Positions 60,101-64,000 of a stretch of DNA of 64,000 nt are shown here, piece after piece; the first letter of the stretch is position 1, and every line of letters begins with the position of its first letter. Origin of the DNA: Aspergillus flavus. Lineage: Eukaryota > Ascomycota > Eurotiomycetes > Eurotiales > Aspergillaceae. The position numbers and the translations under genes are program-made. Where the stretch lies: the NCBI RefSeq assembly GCF_009017415.1, contig NC_092405.1, positions 3,906,001 to 3,970,000 on the forward strand, given 5' to 3'. A model generated the notes under the pieces. It saw only the letters and a program-made list of their open reading frames with translations, was not told the origin of the DNA and searched no databases.

Positions 60101-60790
60101 CAATCGCAAAGTGACATGTCTTGCCGTTTTGACCTCCTCTATTATCAATTGACTTGCTGGTCTCTGTGTTTGGAGTACCAGATGGAGTAATTGGATTCCC
60201 CATTCGAAATGACTTTTCCAGACGGAAATGGGGTCTCGAACCCCAGGCGCATTCTTTGAGCCTAGAGTGATTTCGTCATGTACCCATGTTCCTTCCGAGT
60301 GAGTGCCTATTTGGCCTCCACCTGTATGGCCAGGGTATAAGAACTTATTCTCCTCATCTTTATACCACCTGTCACCTTCACTTGGTTGTATGATCCTTAG
60401 TGCCCTTTCCTTTTTACCCTTCAGTCACGTACTAGCAAGAACGTCCTGCCATCAACCGTACATCTTGATGCCATGGCCGTGGATAGGTGCCTGTACATAG
60501 GTTCTCGCCTGGGCTTTCTTCGCTACTACGCTTTCTCCTAGCACCTTCATGTCGTCGATCGATTTCACAGTGTCAAGATCAGTGTAAATATGGACTTTGA
60601 GTCCACCTGACTTTACAGCCGCAGTGCAGTGGCACTCATCTGGGTGGACCTGACCGGTTCTTGTCATAGTCTTCGTGGTATGAAATGAGCCCCTAAGAGA
60701 CAGTTAGGGTACTTAGCTGTCTTTCGTGGTGGAGGACAGAATATCACCGGAGTAGATGGGCTCCTTTGTAACATAGTTTTATAGTCTGGT
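57179..60790. other. Gene-free stretch downstream of the Ase1 gene
   Basis: Only overlapping short frames are seen (up to 122 codons at 59648-60016, minus). It includes a polypyrimidine tract at about 59517-59592 and a G12 run at 59716-59727. A minus-strand frame at 60452-60667 (71 codons) lies just beyond the integrase remnant and is unidentified. Parts may be decayed transposon sequence. Confidence 0.55.
59716..59727 (+). repeat. G12 homopolymer
   Basis: Twelve consecutive G residues followed by TGGGG. Confidence 0.9.
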
Positions 60791-61096
60791 AAAGTAGTGT
60801 CTAAGCATCAACTCGACCGTCTGTATTGCCCTTTCCGACTGACCGTCGGATTGTGGGTGCCATGTAGTGGAATGATCCCAGTATTCTCCTAGTCGGTGGA
60901 GCATTCCTTTCTAAAAGACATCTATCAACCGACTATTGCGGTTAGAAATGAGATTGTCTGGTGGACCCCAATTGCTGCTGTGGAATATGTTAATAAGCTT
61001 TTGACCTTATTGTTTGGCGTCCCAGCATAACAACCCTATAACCAGTTATTGGTTATTTCCTTGTGTCGAAGCTGGCCAGTGTAGGATCAAATCCAT
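60791..61096 (-). mobile_element. Decayed Ty3/gypsy-type integrase fragment
   Basis: The minus strand translates to pieces of a retroelement integrase core: MDLILHWPASTQGN, then WGPPDNLISNRNSRL, a TAG stop, KGMLHRLGEYWDHSTTWHP, and QSDGQSERAIQTVELMLRH. The DGQSER block and the spacing from PDNLISNR are characteristic of Ty3/gypsy integrases. The stop falls where the family has Trp, and the usual DRG reads NRN. Both are G-to-A changes on the coding strand, as RIP produces. No reverse transcriptase or LTR could be recognised on either side, so this is a fragment. Confidence 0.75.
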
Positions 61097-63436
61097 TGTT
61101 AAATTATAGTATGACTTGAGAGCTGGTGCCACTGGGCTTAGTAGACCACATCGTTCATGAGTGTGTCTGATGTACGCTTTCAATAGTCGACAAAACACTA
61201 CAGCTTGGTTTGCGCTGCTCCGAAGAGCTCCATCGGGCTTTGTAAACAGCTAGCCCTTCTAACTTCTTTATGCCTGCCTGAAAACCCTGGTACCGCTGCT
61301 GAGCTTCTCGAGATTGGATAGAGTGTCTGAATCGACGTCAAAATCGTGCAGTGTGAAAGCCACATATTCGAATTACCTTTCTGTTACCTCTCCGTTTTCT
61401 CGTCCCAGACATAGGATCATATTTGTGAAGTTCGACAAATCCAGTCTCTGGCAGTGCGTATCACTCGCCCCTGCTTGTCATATGTTTCCTAGAAAGCCTT
61501 ATTAACTGAACTGATTTTGTCTGAGTAGTATATCTCATTAGCAAGCTGCTCCGTCAAAAATTAGGAGAAGCTAACCACTGTAGATATTAGCTTGCATCAC
61601 ACGTGTCACGTATTTTCTGGTCGATATTAACCTCGTTACCAGGCGCTGCCATGGTCTCACTATGTGTGTCTTTCTCGACATATTAGTCTTCGTATCTCTT
61701 CAACATCCATTCCAGACGACTTACCTCTTTATCCTTGCTCTTCAGCCGCCTGGCTAGATCCTTGCCCTCTTGCTATACATTTGACAGGAATCCTGTAACT
61801 GTGCAGGACTTTCAGAGTGAACTAGGCAACACAGGTGATTGCTCAAGGGTTGCTCGTCAGGCGCTGGGTTGTAACTGAATACGTAGGGGGAGTACCGGTT
61901 CGGCTGGTTCACATCTGGTAGAGGGTGGAGAATGTCCAGTTGCTCACGTTTGTTACTGGGTATACAATCGACGACAGCTTCCCAAAAGCCATGTTACTGC
62001 TGTTGCTGCTGTCGTTTATTTGAGACCAAATGTCTCCATAACCCTTCCTGGTTGTTAGGAGAGCCTCTACCCACTCAATGGGACTCAGCCCATATCCAGG
62101 AAAGCAAAGCTAATCGAGCTGCAAGTCATAGACACGAATTTGCATCATTTTGTATTTGAAGAAGCAGGCAGAGCTTTTTCTACCGTTCCGTTTATTCGTA
62201 TATGATTGGATTCATATTTGCCCCTAGGAATAATGTCGGCATATCCTTCCAGGTTAAAGGGGAGGGGATACCGTGGAGGGTATATTCAAGCTCTTTGTCG
62301 GTCTTCACGGATAAATCATTGTCAGTATACTCGACGGGCTCTTGCTTGATAATTTTAGCCCTCTTCGACTCGCTAGCGTCTTCTGTTACAGCTTCAATTG
62401 GAGAAGAGCGTTTTCCGGCTGTAATATAACCGGTTTCTAGAAGCTCGGGCATTTCACCGGCTTCTTCAACACGCCTCAAGAAATAGAGGCCATTGAGCTA
62501 TTTAGCTTTCTCGATAGGAGATTGTTCCACTCCCACTGCTCATGCTAGATGTAGACTGACTTGATTTGCGAAGGATTGGCTCTTGTGGGTTCTAGACTAG
62601 AGGAAGGGCAGTACAGGCATGCTGACAAAATTGGATTTGTCTCGGTGACATACTATAAAATTGGTGAAATTATGATCTCTTGAGATATCGAGTCTTCTCA
62701 GACATGGCTCAATATGTATTTCATTTTGTGTGTCGTCGTCCTCATCGAGAGGGGGAAGGATTGTCCCACTTCGCCCACGACGGAGTGAATCCATCTCCAG
62801 GAATAAGACATAGAGGGTTAATGGTCACTCAGGGGAACCCCACTTCAACATTCTCGGCAGAAGGAAAAGGCCGACAACGAATCCTCGGCAATTCATGTCT
62901 TTTCCCCGTGAAGGTTTATGGTGATGCACTGTTTTACCGTGGACCCGGGCGTCTCGACCCACCCCCGAGCATCAGTGGCCAGCCGTGCGCTGGTTTCTGA
63001 TGTGCCGGCTTCCAGAATTACCCCAGTTCATGGCTCACTTGAGGCATCCATGATGCATCTGGCTCCTCATAGGGGGCCTTTAAACACAGAAAGCCAGGCG
63101 AGACTCTTCTGGGCTCCAGAAAATAGATCGTTGTGTGGTTAACAATCCTTCATGGAACCACTGGTCTCGGGATATTCCTCGGCCAGCATGAGGAATTTCT
63201 TTCGTTCAGCATCCTGATTTAGCCCGAAGGCTGCCAATAATTCAGTGAACTTGAGTTGGAATGGTTATTTGAATACTGCTCTAAAATGAGCAATGGTACA
63301 GCATATATCCCAAACAACGCCGGAGTGTATACAAGCAACATCGAGCAAAGAGTGTCTTATACCTTCTTTTCTGGTCCAGGATAGAGGAATTTACCTTATG
63401 TAGGTATGTAGCCACCATTGCGTACGGTGACTCCTG

Positions 63437-63736
63437 CTAGAGCTCGCAACTCTCGTCATCTCTTGTCCTGCACCATTTGTATTCCATTCCCCCTTGTTTG
63501 ATGGGGCTGTAAATGAGGTGTTTTACCCTTCGCGTTCTCTGCGTTATAGTAGTATGTTGCGCAGGGCTGGCAAGCCGATATAAGTTGTTGGCAGCTCGAG
63601 GACCAGTATAATCATAGACAATACCCTTGACCTTATGATGATCTCTCCCACGGCAAGCATTGCATAACCACGGGTAGATATCTGCTTGTTTTCCACCGAT
63701 AGAGCGTAGTAGCCCTTGTTTACCCCGAATTATCGA
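63437..63736 (-). pseudogene. Unidentified open stretch, about 99 codons, no start
   Basis: Stop-to-stop open frame with a Cys-containing segment (WLCNACRGRDHHK) followed by KGIVYDYTGPRAANNLYRL. There is no ATG at its upstream end. The CxxC-x3-HH pattern could be a zinc-binding remnant, but no family is assigned. Confidence 0.3.
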
Positions 63737-63833
63737 TTATTTTTGGGATCGATAACTACTAATTGCCGACTGGGGCCCATCCGGGGTGCTTCCATGACAT
63801 TGAGTCAGCGATATTCAAAGCCCCCCTGCTTCA

Positions 63834-64000
63834 CTACATCTCAATAGCTTGCCGAAGCCTGCATATATCCTGGTGTATCAACAACAGGTCTGGTACATTC
63901 TCGGGAGCGACCCCGTATACCCCGGGATTGATCACGATGGCTTGCAAACTCGCAACGACTTGGTCATGACTGTAAGTATATGCCAGCCGAAAGTCGAACT
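63834..64000 (-). pseudogene. Unidentified open frame entering from the right edge
   Basis: At least 54 codons are open to the window edge, ending at TAG 63836-63834. The residues (AYTYSHDQVVASLQAIV and onward) look protein-like, but the frame is truncated and unrecognised. It may be the 3' end of a gene or a decayed fragment. Confidence 0.3.

Larger units (their letters stand above)
61097..64000. other. Right-end stretch with open minus-strand fragments of unknown identity
   Basis: No intact gene. Several stop-free minus-strand stretches look protein-like: around 61785-61990 (VVDCIPSNKREQLDILHPLP), 62192-62479 (95 codons, charged), 63437-63736 and 63834-64000. They lie upstream of the integrase remnant in its own orientation, so they could be decayed retroelement or older gene sequence; I recognise no domain in them. 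Confidence 0.4.

Noticed and set aside
60225..60262. tRNA T-arm-like sequence on the minus strand (GGGGTTCGAGACCCC)
   Set aside because: A 6-of-7 acceptor-like pairing can be drawn, but no D arm or anticodon stem-loop fits and no T-run terminator follows; treated as chance or a degenerate relic.
1..64000. CRISPR arrays, prokaryotic operons, rRNA genes, telomeric repeats
   Set aside because: No regularly spaced repeats, no rRNA signatures and no TTAGGG arrays were seen; gene structure is eukaryotic throughout.

Overview
The window reads as nuclear chromosomal DNA of a filamentous ascomycete, most likely a member of the Eurotiales (Aspergillus/Penicillium type). The reasons are short introns (48-80 nt, one of 172 nt) with GTAWGT-like donors, CTAAC-like branch sites and CAG/TAG acceptors; CT-rich tracts upstream of starts; intron-bearing tRNA genes; and protein families such as COP9 subunit 5, an Ase1-type bundler and a C2H2/fungal_trans regulator. 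Species was not determined. All exon boundaries were inferred by eye from frame continuity and splice signals.

Layout. 1-273: 5' end of a Rab-type GTPase gene running off the left edge (minus). 331-4273: no convincing gene. 4274-5976: MFS hexose transporter (minus, 3 exons). 5977-11488: no convincing gene. 11489-13095: cytochrome b5/FMN L-lactate dehydrogenase-type enzyme (plus, 3 exons) with a peroxisomal C-terminal AKL. 13529-14605: metallophosphoesterase (minus). 15341-16285: APH/choline-kinase-fold phosphotransferase gene broken by one in-frame TAA. 16704-22697: intronless 1997-residue Slh1/ASCC3-type double helicase. 23255-25120: conserved-looking disordered protein of unknown function (minus). 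26244-27053: intron-containing tRNA-Phe(GAA) and tRNA-Thr(CGT). 27343-28144 and 28660-29943: uracil phosphoribosyltransferase and fluoride exporter, head to head, with five GATA-factor sites between them. 31117-33761: C2H2 + fungal_trans transcription factor (minus).

33762-47570 is a 13.8-kb stretch without a supportable protein gene. It lies between the divergently transcribed transcription factor and a Cdc25-type Ras GEF (47571-51451), and carries homopolymer and ATTTT tracts, CT-rich tracts, a sharp GC-skew reversal and several copies of a 9-bp palindrome-like motif (TACTCCGTA/TACGGAGTA). Next come COP9 signalosome subunit 5 (53006-54083, minus) and an Ase1/PRC1 microtubule bundler (54709-57178, plus), head to head. 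The right end (57179-64000) has no intact gene. It holds a decayed Ty3/gypsy integrase fragment (about 60791-61096, minus) with a RIP-like Trp-to-stop change, and further open minus-strand stretches of unknown identity.

The genes are mostly independent housekeeping and regulatory loci rather than a cluster. No secondary-metabolite cluster, CRISPR array or rRNA was seen. The items most worth following are the peroxisomal targeting signal on the b5-FMN dehydrogenase, the GATA-site cluster between UPRT and the fluoride exporter, the single-stop kinase pseudogene, the recurrent 9-bp motif confined (as far as seen) to non-coding DNA, and the long gene desert with its skew flip.
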